A DNA stretch of 64,000 nucleotides from Oxyruncus cristatus (GCA_013399855.1 VXAY01002875.1:841710-905709); one strand, 5' to 3'. Counted from the first letter of the stretch, positions 23,773 through 38,322 are shown. The notes: generated from the letters alone by a model not told the origin. Translations and numbers: made by a program.

Positions 23773-26524
23773 AAGAAGAGTATTTTGCTGTGTACCATGC
23801 TGCAAGCATCTGAAACAGGCTGTTTAGGTGACCCAATTTCCAGACAGGTGTAGTAAAACTACGCATTTTACAAATGATGCCATCGATGGGCTTGTCAGGA
23901 AGGCAGATGGATACTAAATGTAAACAGATCTGTAAACAGATCCACAACAAGGACCGTTTCTTCATTTGTGTGAACAACTGCAGTACTGGAAGTCTCCAAA
24001 TCACCCCTCTGAGGAGGCCTCCCAAATCCTACAGTGATAGAATTGTGCGGATTAAACCAGACCTCCTAAATCTCAGAATAAGATTAAATGATTAAGGTGA
24101 ACTTCTGTAACTGCAATGGAAGACAATATAGGTCTGGTGACAGCTTTATTTTATACCATGCAATGATGATGCTGCTGCTGAGCCATGATTGCAAGCCACA
24201 GACCTGCTTTCTTATGTGGTCTTGACAACTAAGACTGAAGTGAATTTGGGTGGAAAGCAACATAAGGATTCAATCTACAGAACACTATTTCTTATAGAAG
24301 AATTGTTTTCCTGCTCTGCATATATACTTCAGGACAGACCTGTGTAAATGCCAAGAGTCCAATGGTTATCAGATTTCTTCTGATATCTTTTGGGTTTGAA
24401 AAAGAAGAATTCTATTCTGGGAAACTTTTATACCCTACAGTCTACAATCTTGCTTTCAATATTGAAAATTTATATTTTAAACACATACTTTTTTAGCAGT
24501 GCTTCCAGAAATCCTGTCTTTATTGAATTTGAGACGAGTTAAAAATATCTTCCTTTACATTCTATGTTTGTTTCTCAGGTTGGGAACTGAAATGAAGTTT
24601 TTAATTTGGGTGGTTTTTCTAGGTTTCTAGTACTGTCTTGCTTGTGGTGTGGCCATTACATAGTAACATAATACTTATTTACCTAGAACCAGCTGTTTTT
24701 ACTGGAACAGAACACGCCTTCCCAGCAAACCTTTCAAAAATTTTCTATTTCCTTCAAGTTCGGCAATAAATAGGGAAAAGAGAAAAGAAGAAGAGGGTTG
24801 TCTGTAAGCTGACAGTAGCTTTTTAAATGTAATGATAATGGCCCAGTTCTGGTGAGAGAAAAACCTGTGCTACAGGCAGACACTGAGAGACTGCTCTGCA
24901 TAAGGATTGTGGATCTGTGGCCACCAATCTGCACTCCTGCTGGGATCCAGCAGTGGAGCTGGGAGCACAACAGGCCAGCTACACCTTTGCCCAGCATCCC
25001 CTGCACCCCAGAGACAAACTGGTGAAGTGTGGCTCCCTACAAGGGCACCATCCTGCCCCATCCTGCCTACCTCAGTCTGGTGGCAGAGCTCTGGGGCTCT
25101 GGCACATTAGGATCTCCCCTGTCACATGTCCCATTTATTACTTTCTTTGCCATCCTACATGGTGGAGCTTTCCTTTTTCCCCTGCTTTTCTGCTCTGTCT
25201 CTGTCTTGGAAAGAGGTTATTCAAGTCTGATAATTCACTGTTCAAGCGAAAAGTTTGTGCAGCTGTGTACTGAGTGTTTCTGAACACCATAAGTGAAGAA
25301 GTGTACTGTAGTACTTCCCTGAGTATTTTTAGTGTTTATTTCATTCTAGTATTTATTTCACAGTCACTGCTGCTGGCAGCACAGAGGCACACCTTCCCCT
25401 GGTTTGAAATCTGGGATTTCCAGACAAGGTCTTAGGGAAAGCTTTACTGAAGAGTGTGGCTGTCCCACATGGACCTGAGACACTGATGCTCCTGGAAAGG
25501 CACATGAGACCAGGGTGGCAGTGTGTGTCAATGGTCCCACGCTGTGAATCTTGGTGTCCCTGGCATGCAGAGGGGTGCTGCTCTCAATCCTTGTCCTCCT
25601 GTGAGCCCACAGCTGCCCAAGTACACCATGGCAAACCCATGGGCTTGCTGTTCCCCTCCTCTGCATCACAGCTCCTGCCAGCCCACCTGCAGTTCCCAAT
25701 GGACTGATGTGAAGCCAGCTGATCTCTGGTGGGGGGCACTCACTGTGGCAGAATCAGGGGTGGCACAGCCTGTCCCCTCTTCAGGCAGAGGCTTTGCCTG
25801 CAAATGTCCACGGCCCCTTTACAGCCATTTGTTGATCTTGGGAAACCTCTCTTATCAGAAATAGCTCTCCCCTCCGCACCTGGTGTATTTATAGACAGCA
25901 GTCGCGGTCCCACTCAGCTAAACTGAGGCTGTTTAAACCTTGCTACGGCACCTTTGTCTGTGTCTAATAAAAATTCAGTCCTTTGGCTCTAAGTCTAGAG
26001 CTCAAATCAGTATGCAAAAACAAATGCAAATACAGGAGAGGTCTTGCTGGTTGATGCAGGTGAGCAGAGAGAATGGTTTTGCCCTTCTATTCATCTTTTT
26101 CCTGTCTTGGTTTTCATTTTTGACCTTATTACAAGTCTTGGCTCTGGAATTTCCACTGCCTTTTCCTGTGGCATCCTTTGTATATGGACAGAATATGTTA
26201 GCAATCAGATTCAGCATCATTTTTTCCACTCTGTCTGGAACTCTGCAGCTCTGGGGTGTCAAGCTCTCCTGCTGATAGCTTTGAAGCTACTTTTTACCAT
26301 CTCACAAGTGTTGCTAAATTTTGAGACATCTCCTTGTTAGAAAAGACAGGGAGATGTTGCTGCTCAATTTTCTTTCCATTTCTCCACTCAATTATTCCTC
26401 ATCAGCACAACTTATTATAACATGCATGCAGTCATTCTCTTTCTGACCAGCATGGATCTCAGCCAGTTGATTTCCCATCAAGTGCAATTTTTATTATTTT
26501 TTTTGCCATTGCTTCACTTCTCTC

Positions 26525-26540
26525 TTTTTTTTTTTTTTTT
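26525..26540. repeat. Poly(T) tract
   Basis: Run of 16 T residues inside a T/C-rich stretch. Confidence 0.9.
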
Positions 26541-29059
26541 GTGAGTGTATGTAGTACACAAGATTCTTGTAAAACCATCAGTAGACTTTTTGAGCCTATT
26601 TCTGTAGTTTTTTTATTGGTATCTAGCAATATGTATCTAATGTTAATTTTGAATACATGTATTTTTAGCCTGAGTTTTTGGCAGTTACTTTTCACATCTG
26701 GGTCATCACCTTGCTGTTAATTTTTGGACAGCTGCTCCTCTATCATGTTTTAAATACTGGTTTTGCTTAGGGATGGGCCAGACCATTTATTTCAAGTAAG
26801 AACAGATCAGAGCCATCATGCCTTACACAGACTTAGAGAGGATCAGTCAAAATCGTGGGAATAGGATAGATTTTTTTCCCTGAGGCTGAAGAGGGAGTTT
26901 CATTTAGGGGACTCACTCTTCCCCTCTTTAGATGTCAGTCAGGTATATTGTTCGTGCAACATGGCTGGCATCTTTTCCTTGGCTGAAAGCAGACAGACAA
27001 CTCAATCTAATTGCACAGAAAGGTTAGCCTGCTTTCCCTTTTCAAGTAAAACAGGTTTATATGTTTCTGTGGAGCTGGCTGAACAAACAACAGGTGGATC
27101 TAAAAAAGCCCTCTGGAAAATCCCTACAGTTGATGCACTGGGAAATGACAGGGGAGTGTGTTACAGCCACTCCCCTTGCTTGCACAGCCTATGTTCTGCT
27201 CATGCCCTGAGAGAGTAGGGGAGTGGAGGATGGGGACAGTGCCAGAGGGTAGCCTGACAGTGGATTCTGAAAGTTTAAGTAAACTGTGCCAAAGTCATGA
27301 CTTTATGTGCTTGTCCATGTTCAGTCTAGAATCTGCCTTAGTGAAATTCCTAGGGTTCTGCAAAGAGCCCACTTTAAATATAGATAGGCATTTTTATGCT
27401 TGTTATAAAGATCAGTGTGAACAGGGAGGTGGCCATCTAAAAGTGGGACATGATGACTTTTCACATAGTTGCTAAACAAAAATGTGACAGCACAGCTCAA
27501 GGTGTTAAATTACTTGGGTTTTTTTTAGGATGGTTTGACTTAAAATATGCAGTCTGTACCTGTCAACCTTACTACCCATACTAGGTCTGCTACTGGTATA
27601 ATGGGACCAACCTCCAAAAAGTTCTGAACTTTTTTTCCCTTTTAAGTCTTTTGAAAGTAGCTTGCAATTGGATTAGATTTCATTCTCAACCATTGATCTC
27701 TAAATCTACTGTAGCCTTTTTCCACTTGAGCTATTCAAGTAGAGGAAGGGCAGGCTGAGTGGTCCACACTCAGGGCTGTGGGGTGAACAGCAGAGTGAGG
27801 AGGGACCCTGCACCTCTGGCCTGCTCCTTAGGCATCCAGAAATAGTATTGTCATAGGGCAGACAACTGGCCTATTTGTAGGTGAATGGAAATACTACTGG
27901 CCTTTTGTATTAAAGAAAAAACCCAACCCAAACCAAATCAAACAACCCATCTAGTCTGAATATTTTATCCATCTACAATAGGAAAACTCTTCTGGCAGCT
28001 TTTGCCCTGGCAGTGACTTGTGCTGGTACACACTGGGAGGTGCTTGGCGATGTCTCTTACTCCCCTGGAAACATGGCTGGAAAAAAATCTATATGAAAAA
28101 TTGCTGCTCCAAAACACACACCTTTGGTTGCACCATGATGCCCCAGCTCAGCATATGTGCCTCTGTTATGGAAAAGGATTCACACTATTATCAAAAACAA
28201 GGGCTTGGGATCCATAAATCTAGCCTGAGACCATGCTGTTTCCAGTCCCCACATCCCTGTGTTCTGCCATGTTGCCTGCAGTGCCACCTCCCTCTTGCCT
28301 ATCCCACAGGTTTATCTCTGCCTGGAAGGAAAGGGGATTGTCTTCCCTACACCCCTCTGCCTTGCCTCCTGCCTGCACTGAGGGAGGTGGTATCTAGTAA
28401 GTTTATTCAACAAGAACAGAAAACAGCATTTAATGATCTTGTGGCCAGGTGGGGCCAGTCACTTCCAGTCAAGTGCAGGATGGCACCTACAAAGGGGCTG
28501 GTACCTGCTGCTGCCTGGTTTTACTCCTCTGCTGGATGCTGCCTACTCAATACCTACCTTTGTCCTGTTTGTTTTCTCGTGGATCTGATCCCTCTAAGAG
28601 GTTTTCCTCCTCATAGTGACACAGCAAAGTACCACCCAACCAAGTGAATCTTCACAAAGGGTTTTCTGCAATAGATGAATTTCTGTATTATGGGAAAGGA
28701 TCTCTCTGAAATAGCTGTCACGGACATTTTTGTAGTGCTGCATGTGGTATTTTTTTCTTTTGTTAGTTTTAACTTTTGCTAATAGTTCTCTGGTAAGCAT
28801 CATTAAAGCTCACCACAAAAAGCTGCAGTAACCTTGTGTGTTTCTGTCAGTATGGAGCTACTCCTGGGAGGGATCCACAGTCCTGTGGTTCAGCACAGGC
28901 TGTCTCTGTTTCCTCTGCCTCTGAGTCACAGGACTGTGACACTAGGAAGGTCATGGGACTGCAGAACATAACAGTGGGTGGATTTGGGGTTTCTTTCATC
29001 ATAACCTTAGCTGATACCTCTTTTCCCTCAGTGACCTTGTGTGGTTTTTTACAAAAGCT

Positions 29060-29290
29060 AAGCCACATGCAGTATTAGCATATAACCATCCAGTCGATAT
29101 TTAGGCTCCTGAGAAGCATCCCTTCCATGCGGAAGTCACCAAGTTCCATACCCACAGATCAGTTTCCATAGTAACTAATGCGGTTCAATGAGAGGGGAAA
29201 ATCAGAGGATTTCGAAAAGCGAAGACTAACACTGGAAGGGAGTAAGCGGAACAAACCGCGTGTACAGCGGCTTGGGGCACACCACAGGTT
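29060..29290. promoter_or_regulatory. Small CpG-enriched patch, candidate regulatory element
   Basis: About ten CpGs within 230 bases, in DNA that otherwise has very few, including TTCGAAAAGCGAAG (29209-29222) and AACCGCGTG (29254-29262). A palindromic X-box-like site lies inside at 29162-29175 and a RUNX-type ACCACAG core at 29281-29287. No TATA box or exon is visible. CpG retention suggests selection or lack of germline methylation, so an enhancer is plausible, but this is inference. Confidence 0.3.
29162..29175. promoter_or_regulatory. RFX/X-box-like palindrome
   Basis: GTTTCCATAGTAAC closely matches the RFX consensus palindrome (GTTRCCATGGYAAC type): both half-sites are present with two-base spacing. 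Confidence 0.4.
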
Positions 29291-32200
29291 TTATGATGTG
29301 TGTTTCAGGCATGGTTTGTGAACCGTTCCTTTCCTCATAAGACATGTGGTTGTGCCAAAAGCTTGGCGGTGAGAAGTAAAATGATACTTCACAGTATTGC
29401 ACACTTAGAAATCCTGTGTCAGCTTATATTTATTCACGCACTTTGTGAGCACATGGAGGCAAGAGGAAAACGAGTTTTACTGCCTATTTCAAAGAAAATT
29501 GCTGTACCAATATTTTATGACCTTTGGAGAAGCAAACATCCTCCTTCCTCATCCCTGCTGCAACAATGGAAGATGTCAAAGAGCAGAAAAGAGTAGGACT
29601 CAGGCAGAACCATTTTTCAGCTTCTCATTTATTCCATACTGACACAAATGCCACCACCAGTGGGTATAAATTATGGTGCAGCTAACATATTCTTATATAT
29701 ACTGGTCAGAGTCACTACTACTGAACCATTTTTGCTTGAGCTGTGTGATCTGATGAATCTAATGGAAGTGTATATTCTCCTTCATCCATGTGCTATAACT
29801 CAGGGAACAAATATATTGGTTAAAAATATATCTGAAATTAATTTACTATGTGAATCCAGAATCTTGCACATCACAGATTGTATGGCATGACATATATTCC
29901 TGTGGAAAGCAAATGTTCAGAATGTTAATTCTGTAGAAATAATTATTCAGAAGTCAGGAACAATCCGTTAAAAAGGGCATAGGAAACTTTGCATTAGTCC
30001 ATCGATACCAGTAAGTGTACATGTTAAACTGACAGCATGCATACTGCAATGCCTTTTCCTAGGACACAGTAAACTAAGAAGAAGCAAAACCACATAAAGC
30101 AAGATTCATGTCACCCAGGTTTAGTTGGGTTATGAAAGGTGTCTGAGTTAGTCTTCTTGGCTCCATTTTCAATTAGTGCATAGTAACAGATGTCTCCTGT
30201 TGTTGACTCACCCCATCTAATTTAGATTGTCCATTAGAGGTTCCTGTTGCTGTTCCTTTACTAAGAGGGAAACTAATGGGTGATTAGATTTAAACAACCA
30301 AAGTCTAGTGAGGTGAAGCCCACCTGGAGGTGTACATCCAGTGAAGCTCAGAGGGCAATAACTACAGAGAAAGAAGTTTGGCTCTCTAGTTCTTATTCCC
30401 AACCGCAAAAAGGGCTAGGATACGTTTGTTGTCCTTGAGGTGCAGCGTAGGCTGTGTTCTTCTAGTTATACATTTCAACCTCCAGATCAAGATAATTGCA
30501 CCTACACTGTCTGTTAGAGATGGCCCCTGCCCCTGCTAAGCCTAGACTGGTCCTGGGCACTGTCTGGGAAAACACTGTGGGGTGTCAGTCTGAATCGTGC
30601 AACTTAACCACACTGATAGTTTGACAGTATGGAAAAAACTCAGGAGATGAGCCATGACACAGCATTGCTTACTAGTAGAAGTGTAGCTAGAGAATCAAAA
30701 CCAGGAACCCATTATGTGGAAAGGCACAGTGGCTGGTGTGACATTATGCCTGTTAGATAGAGAAATGACTAAGAAATTTCTATAAGCAGCGGAAGTCAGG
30801 GTTGCAACAGAATTAAAAAGAAAAATCCACATGGGCTTTGAAGATCTTGGGCACACAGAGAGCACGGCTATTCTGGGCCTTGGTGAGACTGAGAGACAGA
30901 CACAGCATTTCCTGGCAATATGCTCAGGAGTGGAAGCGTGATGTTCAGATCAGATGTACAGCTACTTCTTGCCTCTATAGCCAAAGCAGGTAGGAGTAGC
31001 CGAGCAGGGAATGTCACACAACGACAGCTCGCTGTCTGCATGCTCCATCCCTTTCTGGAGCAATGTTCAGCAGGAGGAACCAAAATCCCCTGAAGGAAAA
31101 GCAAGGTGAAGAGAAGCCAAATACCCTGCAGGGCTGCAGATGAGAGAAGCACTTTACTAATGTTCTCTGTGCTCTTTTCCATGCTGATTCGTGTTTCTGG
31201 GGCACAAAGGTGAACAACCGAGTAGGAGTTATCATTTCTCAGCACCCTTAAGCCCTGCTGCACCAAAGGGAAAGAATAAAGAGAGCTGCCAAGAGGTGAG
31301 TTCCCCATAGAATGTAGGGGATGCACAGGGAGGGGCAGCCAGCCATCACTGTGTCTTGATGGCAGAGAAAACCACAATACAGCCCACAGAGCACTGCAGC
31401 TGCATGTGCTTTAATGCATTTTGCCCTCTGATAAAGCAATTACACAGATTACAGCTGAACATGGAAAATGTGATTCACCAAGTCTCCAAGTACTGACCCC
31501 TCCATCCATCAGGTCTGAAGTGGGCGGTGGAAGCTGAAGTGAGGTGGAGTTTCTGGGGAGTAGTCTGCAAGCTCCATCTCCTCCCATCTTTCTCCCTTCT
31601 TCCTAAACACAGGTGACAGGACCCTGTTCACGCTAATAAGACATGGGGGAGACATTTTGAGCTGTGGGGGTGACCGGAGGTGCTGCTGGTGCTGGTGAGC
31701 AGTCAGTTGTGCTGTGTGAGCTCCCCCATGGTCCTGGAGCCTTTGGCACCCTGGAAGACCCTCAGTGCCTTCATTCTCCTCTGCCTTGGCCTGCCATTGC
31801 CTGCCAGTGCCGTGGATCCCTACAAGAGTGCCTCAACCCAGACTCACTGCTCCTCTTTGATGAAAATAAGTCATTGTGTTCCTGGTACTGAAGTGCTGAT
31901 GAGAACAGAAAAAGCACAGGGAATGTTCAGGGGAAACTGTGGCTTCCCTTACTCTGTAGAAAAAGTAACGCCCCATATGCAAAGGTGTGAAGGTTTCCTG
32001 TAGTAACATTGCTGTGGTTAAGCCTGTATTCCAAGAAAGTAAGCTGAAATTACTGAAGTTCAATTTGCATTTTGAATGTGCATAATTGAGAGTATTAATT
32101 ATTTCAGTGAAGGTGCAGGAGCCACAGCCAAAGCATCTGTGTAACTCCACCTGTAGCTCAGGTACAGCAGCAGGATATAGATAGTACTAGGACACAGGAT

Positions 32201-34178
32201 AGGATATGCAGCAGCTAGTGCAGTGCTAAGCAAATGAACAGTTCTTACTTCTTATCCACTGGCACTTTTGATTTACAACAGCCACATGAATTTGGAGACT
32301 GCAGCAAAAATGCTATAGGGCTTTGCATTCCTCAATGGAGTTAGAGTAAGCTTTAAAACTTCGGTAAGAGAGACAGATGAGCTGAGAAATTGTTGTAGAA
32401 GCTTTAATATTTGAAATTTTTCATTCATATTATAATCATTACCTGATTTTGTTGTCACAGAAGTCTCAAGATTCATCAAGGACTAGGAGCTTTTAGGTTT
32501 CAGTTAAAACACCATCATTTCACGTGATACCATAAGAAATACTGTTTGGGTGTGAAAGAACAGGCAGCACATAATCTCATTAGTGCAAATCAATTTTATA
32601 CCTGCCTGTCAGCCAAGCTGTTGATGTGCCGTGCATAGCCTTCCCCGGCACAAAGTAGCATTGCTATACCAAGCTCCAGTGAGGGTGGATTAACCTAAGG
32701 CAGGATTACTCGGTTTTTGGATGAGTCTTAACCTGCCCACTCACCTCAAATTTGATCCTTGTAGACACATATGGAACTATAAGATTCTGCTGCAACTTCC
32801 TTCCATTCTCACCCAAGCCATGTGTTTAACACCTGGTTTTGGGAGAAGGGACCCACAGCTGGGAAAAGGCAGGGACTTCTGGGGCAACCCTGTCCTCTCT
32901 CGATGCAACATCAGTGATGAAGCCTGAACTGCTTCAGGGGACCGAAAGACGTGTGACTGTGTATGTCCTACTCTGCTTGCTTTGCTATGCAGGGTGGTAG
33001 TGGGCGACAGAGGGGTGGTGGTAAACAGTGTGGAAACAGATGATAAGCAGTTTGAGAAGTGCATGTGCTCTGTGAATACTGCACATGACAAGTGCAGCAT
33101 CCCTGCAGTTCAACAGCAACTCCCAAAGCCACTGCTTTGGGATTCACACTAACTGTGTGCCCAGAAAAGTAAATGATGCTCAAGAACTGAAGTCTGTGGT
33201 GTTTTTTATGTCTGTCTTTAGAAGATCAAAATCCCATTTCTAGCTATGCCTTGGCCTCTTTTATGCTTTTGGGAAAATTGCTTGGAGGCACGTATTTCCA
33301 AATAATGAGTTGGAAACTTCCTTTGATGTGACTTCCATGAGTGTCTGTCATTACCTCCTAGAAGCCAGATCATGAGAAGGTATTTTAACCTGTGCTTGAT
33401 GGCAGGACGTGGGAGAATGTCCCAACCTAGTCAGGACAATTCCTGAACGTGGGTAATTTGCTCTCTATGATCTGGTTTCCATCAGATGGAATCCTTCATG
33501 TTGGGAGGGGGAGACTGCTTGCTCTACTTAGCTCTCCATCATCTGGACTAACCCCAGTTTAGCCTCTCTGTGATGAGGCTAAAAAAACTACTGATGCTGT
33601 GGAACAGCTCAGCCATAAAGTGAGCTTTGCTAGGGCGTTCAGGATTAGCTTAAGGAAAATTGCTCATAAGAAAGTAGAGAGAGAGCCCTCGAGGCATTAA
33701 ATATTTTAATTACACAGTCTGGTTGGGGTGTTTAAATGCATACAGGGATTAACACTTTGTCCACCCAAACTCAAAATGCCAGTCTAATAAAGTTTGCAAA
33801 AGTGTATGCAAATATTGAAAGTGGAAGATTAAAGACAGAATATTGGAAATAGAAACCTTGAATAAGTAAAATTGTTTTATGACTTACTACTGTTATTTTG
33901 ACCTTTCAATATGTTTTCCTAAGTTTTATTATGAGGCAATATTTTGATTGGGAAGGAGGTATAGGACCTGTGAGGTAGTGTTCAACGGGAAAGATTCTCT
34001 AAGCAGTGAGGAATCAGCTAGGTCCCTCTTCCACACAGGGTAATGTAAATTAAATTAAAACTTATTATTCTGGTTTCATAATTCATTTTGCTGCCCATGG
34101 CCCAGCATACACACATATGCAGAGTGCCCATGAGGTTGTAAGTTTGTGAAGTTCTGAAGGGAGAATGCCCAAATCCCC
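29291..34178. other. Intergenic DNA, no gene seen
   Basis: Frames such as 29300-29596 plus and 30868-31377 minus (169 codons) have no recognisable motif and no matching splice signals. No repeat family was identified. Confidence 0.5.
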
Positions 34179-34243
34179 TTTTTTTTTTTTTTTTTTTTTN
34201 NNNNNNNNNNNNNNNNNNNNNNNNNNNNNNNNNTTTTTTTTTT
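34179..34243. repeat. Long poly(T) tract containing a 34-base gap
   Basis: T21, then 34 N (34200-34233), then T10. The gap was evidently caused by the homopolymer, which may be longer than drawn. It could be the poly(A) tail of a minus-strand retrocopy, but the sequence to the left shows no coding match. Confidence 0.9.
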
Positions 34244-37200
34244 AACAAACACACACGATTTCTTCCTACTTTACAGAGCAGAAGACTGGAGATGCAATCA
34301 CTGACATTCTTATCAAGCAAGACCACCAGATGATCCTCTTAGTCTCCAAGCCTGAAGTAAGAGCAATCAGATTCGGTCCTACAGATTTGCTTGTAGGTGG
34401 GTATTCTCCATGGGCACCCAAACTGAGCAGTACATCCCTAGAGCCTTTCTGTTACCTTTTTTTCTGAAACAAAACCAAACCAAAAATTAAAATGGAAGAC
34501 TACCCTCTAACCTCTCAGATTCCTAAGGCTCGTATTGCAGTTTGTTGTCTAGAAGTAGTTAATTGTAAGCGTGATAGTCAATAAAGTATGTTCTTGGGGT
34601 GGTAAGTCCCCTGCTGCTGTTATGTATGATTAACTTATTATAATCTTTGTAGATGACAAACTTTTATTCTTCTTGAATACTTTGTGGAGAGAGAAATTAT
34701 GTTTTTGTCTGTATTGTGCCTGATGCTTCCTTCTCCCACAGATGTCCTTATGCTGCATGTGTACTCGCACAGCTTGTTGTGCCCCAGTTTTATGTTACAC
34801 TCCTTATTGTTTGTGAGTAGCATTAATAATTTTCATTGTGCTTCTTTCTAAAGGGCTGATGATCTGACTCCCTCTATTCCTCTATTTTGGCATATACATT
34901 TTTCTTACACAGCTGTTAGAACAAACTGTTCTGTATGAAAGTGGTAGTAAAAATGTATTCCTTTTGACAGGAAAAATTATATTGATTCAGACTTCACAGA
35001 AATACAGATTAACACAGGGTTCAATGGTGGCAGCTAATGGTTTTCATTAACAAACTTCTCAAGACTTTACCCTCAACAGCTCAGCTAAAATGGAAGACCT
35101 TCAGATTAGTGACCAAGTTGTTGTACTTCCGAAGCGGTGCATCTCTTAAATTACTTGATTAACCAATTATCCAGTTGTACACAAATGTACAGTAAGAATG
35201 GTTTTAGTGTTAGACACAGTCTTTGCAGATATTTGGTTAGCTGGTACCATCTTATTAGGAAACTTGAGTGACCCACTGGATTTTGCTTTTCTTTTTTCTC
35301 TGCACTTATTAGGGCATTTGGTATTCCCTTGTTGCCCCTAATACTTGTGAGATATACTTGTGGGCCAAAACACATCCACTGCCTGGCATGCAGCCTGCTG
35401 CAGGTAGGGAGTCCTGGGACCTTGCCCTCAGACTTTCCTTCTCCCTTGCTTGTGTCATCATTACTCCTAGCCTCGAGATGGGGGATGTGCTCACACTGCC
35501 CTTGTCTCTGCAAACTTCGTGGTGATACTTTAATAATTAATTATCAGAGGCCTTCTTTTCTCATAAGAGATGACTTTTTATATCTGATGTGTGACACCAG
35601 GCTTTACTGCCAGCTGAACTTCTTCGAAATGCATTTACAATCTGAAGTGATTTATAACAGAATAAAGATTTGTTTTTATCAAGTCTTCCCCTCCCCACCT
35701 ATTTTAAAGATTAATTCCAGTTAGTGGTGCCAGCAGTGTCACAGTGTCATGACAGAGGCCACGAAGGCAGGAGCATAAGAGGGGTGGAGGCACATATGTA
35801 CCATGGAGGTAAGGGTCTGCCTAAGTGAGACAGGGCATGGTGGAGGTCTTCTGTAGCAAGGGTGTCTGGCCGCGGCTGGGGGATGAGGCCACATCTTGCC
35901 AGTGTGGCATGGTGGTAGGTCGAGCAGTCACCCACTAGGAAGGAGCTGAGGGTTCTTTTTCATGGAGGCTGTGTTGCACAGGCATGGGGGATAGAATGGC
36001 ACACGTCACCTTGTGAACACCTGTCACCATTGAAATCCTGCATCACTGTAGTCATGGAGTTGCAGTTTATGAAATGCCCCTTATCTGTGGAAAGTCACCT
36101 GAGCACTGAAAACCTTAGAAGAACAATCATCTCTGTGAGCAGAAGAGTCTCTTGCGTGTCTTCTTTTAAACTGGGTACCTTTGCATGTTTATGTTTTCCT
36201 TTGTTTTCTACTAAGAGCACATAAAGACATTGACAATGTGTAAGTGGAATCTAATTACAGGATCTTACTCCGGTCAGAGTGTCGTGCAAATAAATTAATG
36301 AACTTCTCCAGGATCCTCTAAGGCAGAGAGACATCGTTAATATTACCCTGCTTAGATAGCTTGCCATTGTTTTGACATGTTTTCCACACAAAGGATGGCA
36401 CTGTGCTTACGATCAATACCTTTTTATTTTGGTCAGGAAAAAAATGGGATGGGGATGGAGGAATAGCAGGTGAGAGCCAAACTAAAGTCTTTATGAGGAT
36501 ACATGCTCTTTCATTTATAACATGGGGCATCTGTTTGGCTTGGCTGAGCAGCACCCTGTATACCATTGATCCTTTGCAAACCAGGGGGGAACCTTCCCTC
36601 TGCAGTCTCAGAGGCTTGCAAGCCTCTGCAGCCCAACCCTGTGTTAACTGTCAGTCAGTGAAAAGAGTTTTGGAAAGGTTTTGTAGAAGTCCCCCTAAGA
36701 AGACTTACTGCTCAGAGGACCTCTCTAGTCATCTCAAATCTTTCCAAGGGCTACACACTATCCATGCTTGCTGTTTCCAGTAAAGATGTCTTATTACACT
36801 GGTGGCCAGTGTGTACTCCTCAAAGAGGCAGCGCTCTAGGGCCACATGAACCTCTTGACTATTTTTATGCCATGGAGACAGATCATTCCCCTAATCAGCC
36901 CTAGACTGTGGGGGAATCAAAGTGTTTTAGAGCTTCCTGTCCCAAAAGCCTGGGAATGCCTCAAATGGCTGAGAATTAGCTCTATGGTTTCTGAGTCTGT
37001 CTGTGCAGTCTGGTGTTAGTCTCCAAGAATTTTCCGAAAACATCCTTGGAAAACATCAAGGAGAGGGTTATAAGGAGGCTGGTGCCAGGCCTTTAACATT
37101 CTAAACAGTCTACCCAGGAAAAAAATAAACCCCAAACCATCCAAACAATGCAGCCCTACACACAGATTTCTACGACTCAGCAGTACAGCATGCTAAGTAT

Positions 37201-38322
37201 TAATAGTGACTTGTTTAGTATCCAAAAATTCATCATACGCCTCCATCCCAAGGGGCATTCAGCCAAGTGACATGATGAAATTCCGTGTGTACAGTTGCAA
37301 TCCTACTCCTTGACAACACTGGAAAACAATGAAAAGCTTCATCCGTACAAAAACCATGTGAGAGCACGACCTCGCTTAGGGAGAGTGCGATCAGACTTGT
37401 CCACTGGGGAAGCTGGACAAAGCAGATGTGGAAATCCCAGCCTGGAAAGGACTCGGGGGGTTGCCAAGGTCAGGTCCTTGTGCTCGCAGGGAGCTGTGTT
37501 ATGAATCTGATTCCTGCTCCATCTTCAAGCTAACTAGGGGGTTTGTCCTTTCTCCACGCCTGTTTTGGAAACCTCTTAATATTTAATCTTAATTATTTCT
37601 TATATTTGCCACTATGTATCTTCATGCATTCCAGGTAAATAAGTGATGAAGCAACACATGTTATGACTCAGTCTTCTTATACACAAGCTTAAAATTTCTG
37701 TAAATGCAAAAGGGAAATAGATGCCCAACAAAAATATTATATAAACTGTGGAGTTGGAATATAATGTATCTAGCTTCTAGGCTTACCAGAGTCTTCCAAA
37801 CCACTCCTTTGCAGGATGAATTTGTATGAATTTGGAAAATGAATGGAAGTATCAACTACCTAGGCTGCTTCTGTTTTATGATTACACTTGAGAATCATTC
37901 CTGCTGCGGTTTTCTGACAAAAGATCTGCCCTCCCCAGGTGTCATGTGCACATTGCTAAAAAGCTTTCCAGAGAACAGTATGATAATGCTCGTGCGCAAA
38001 ATCTACTGCAGATCTCAGGATCCCAAATCCCTTGAAATAAGTGACAGGAGTAGGGGCATAAGCTGAACAAAACATGTGTGAACACAGGATTAGACCTCAG
38101 GAGGAAGAATGGAGAGCGTGTGTACATTCAGAAAATGTAAAGCAGTCCAGCTTAGAAATGGAGTCAGCTTCTGGATTTATTGCATGTAACATCATCAAAA
38201 CACACCCAACCTGAATGCTGTCTCCACTATTTCTTATGGAACATTGGAAAAGTCATTGTGAGCAATAACTTATACAAGCATTTGAAAGAAAGTCCCTTTT
38301 TAGAAAAAAATACAGTCTGAAG
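34244..38322. other. Intergenic DNA, no gene seen
   Basis: Nothing recognisable. A modest cluster of CpGs is seen at 37365-37490 with no accompanying exon or repeat match. Confidence 0.5.

Larger units (their letters stand above)
18539..29059. other. Intergenic DNA, no gene seen
   Basis: No supported exon. The two longest frames, 22306-22881 minus (191 codons) and 28018-28647 plus (209 codons), are Cys-, Pro- and Leu-rich with no domain I recognise; the first is overlapped by other long frames, which points to stop-poor G+C-richer DNA rather than a gene. Short direct duplications occur at 23732-23772 and 23919-23942, and a T16 run at 26525-26540. Confidence 0.5.

Noticed and set aside
28018..28647. 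209-codon plus-strand frame, the longest without N
   Set aside because: Random-looking composition, no domain, and no start or splice context; this length can arise by chance in G+C-richer intergenic DNA.
30868..31377. 169-codon minus-strand frame
   Set aside because: No motif recognised, and overlapping minus-strand frames of similar quality exist.
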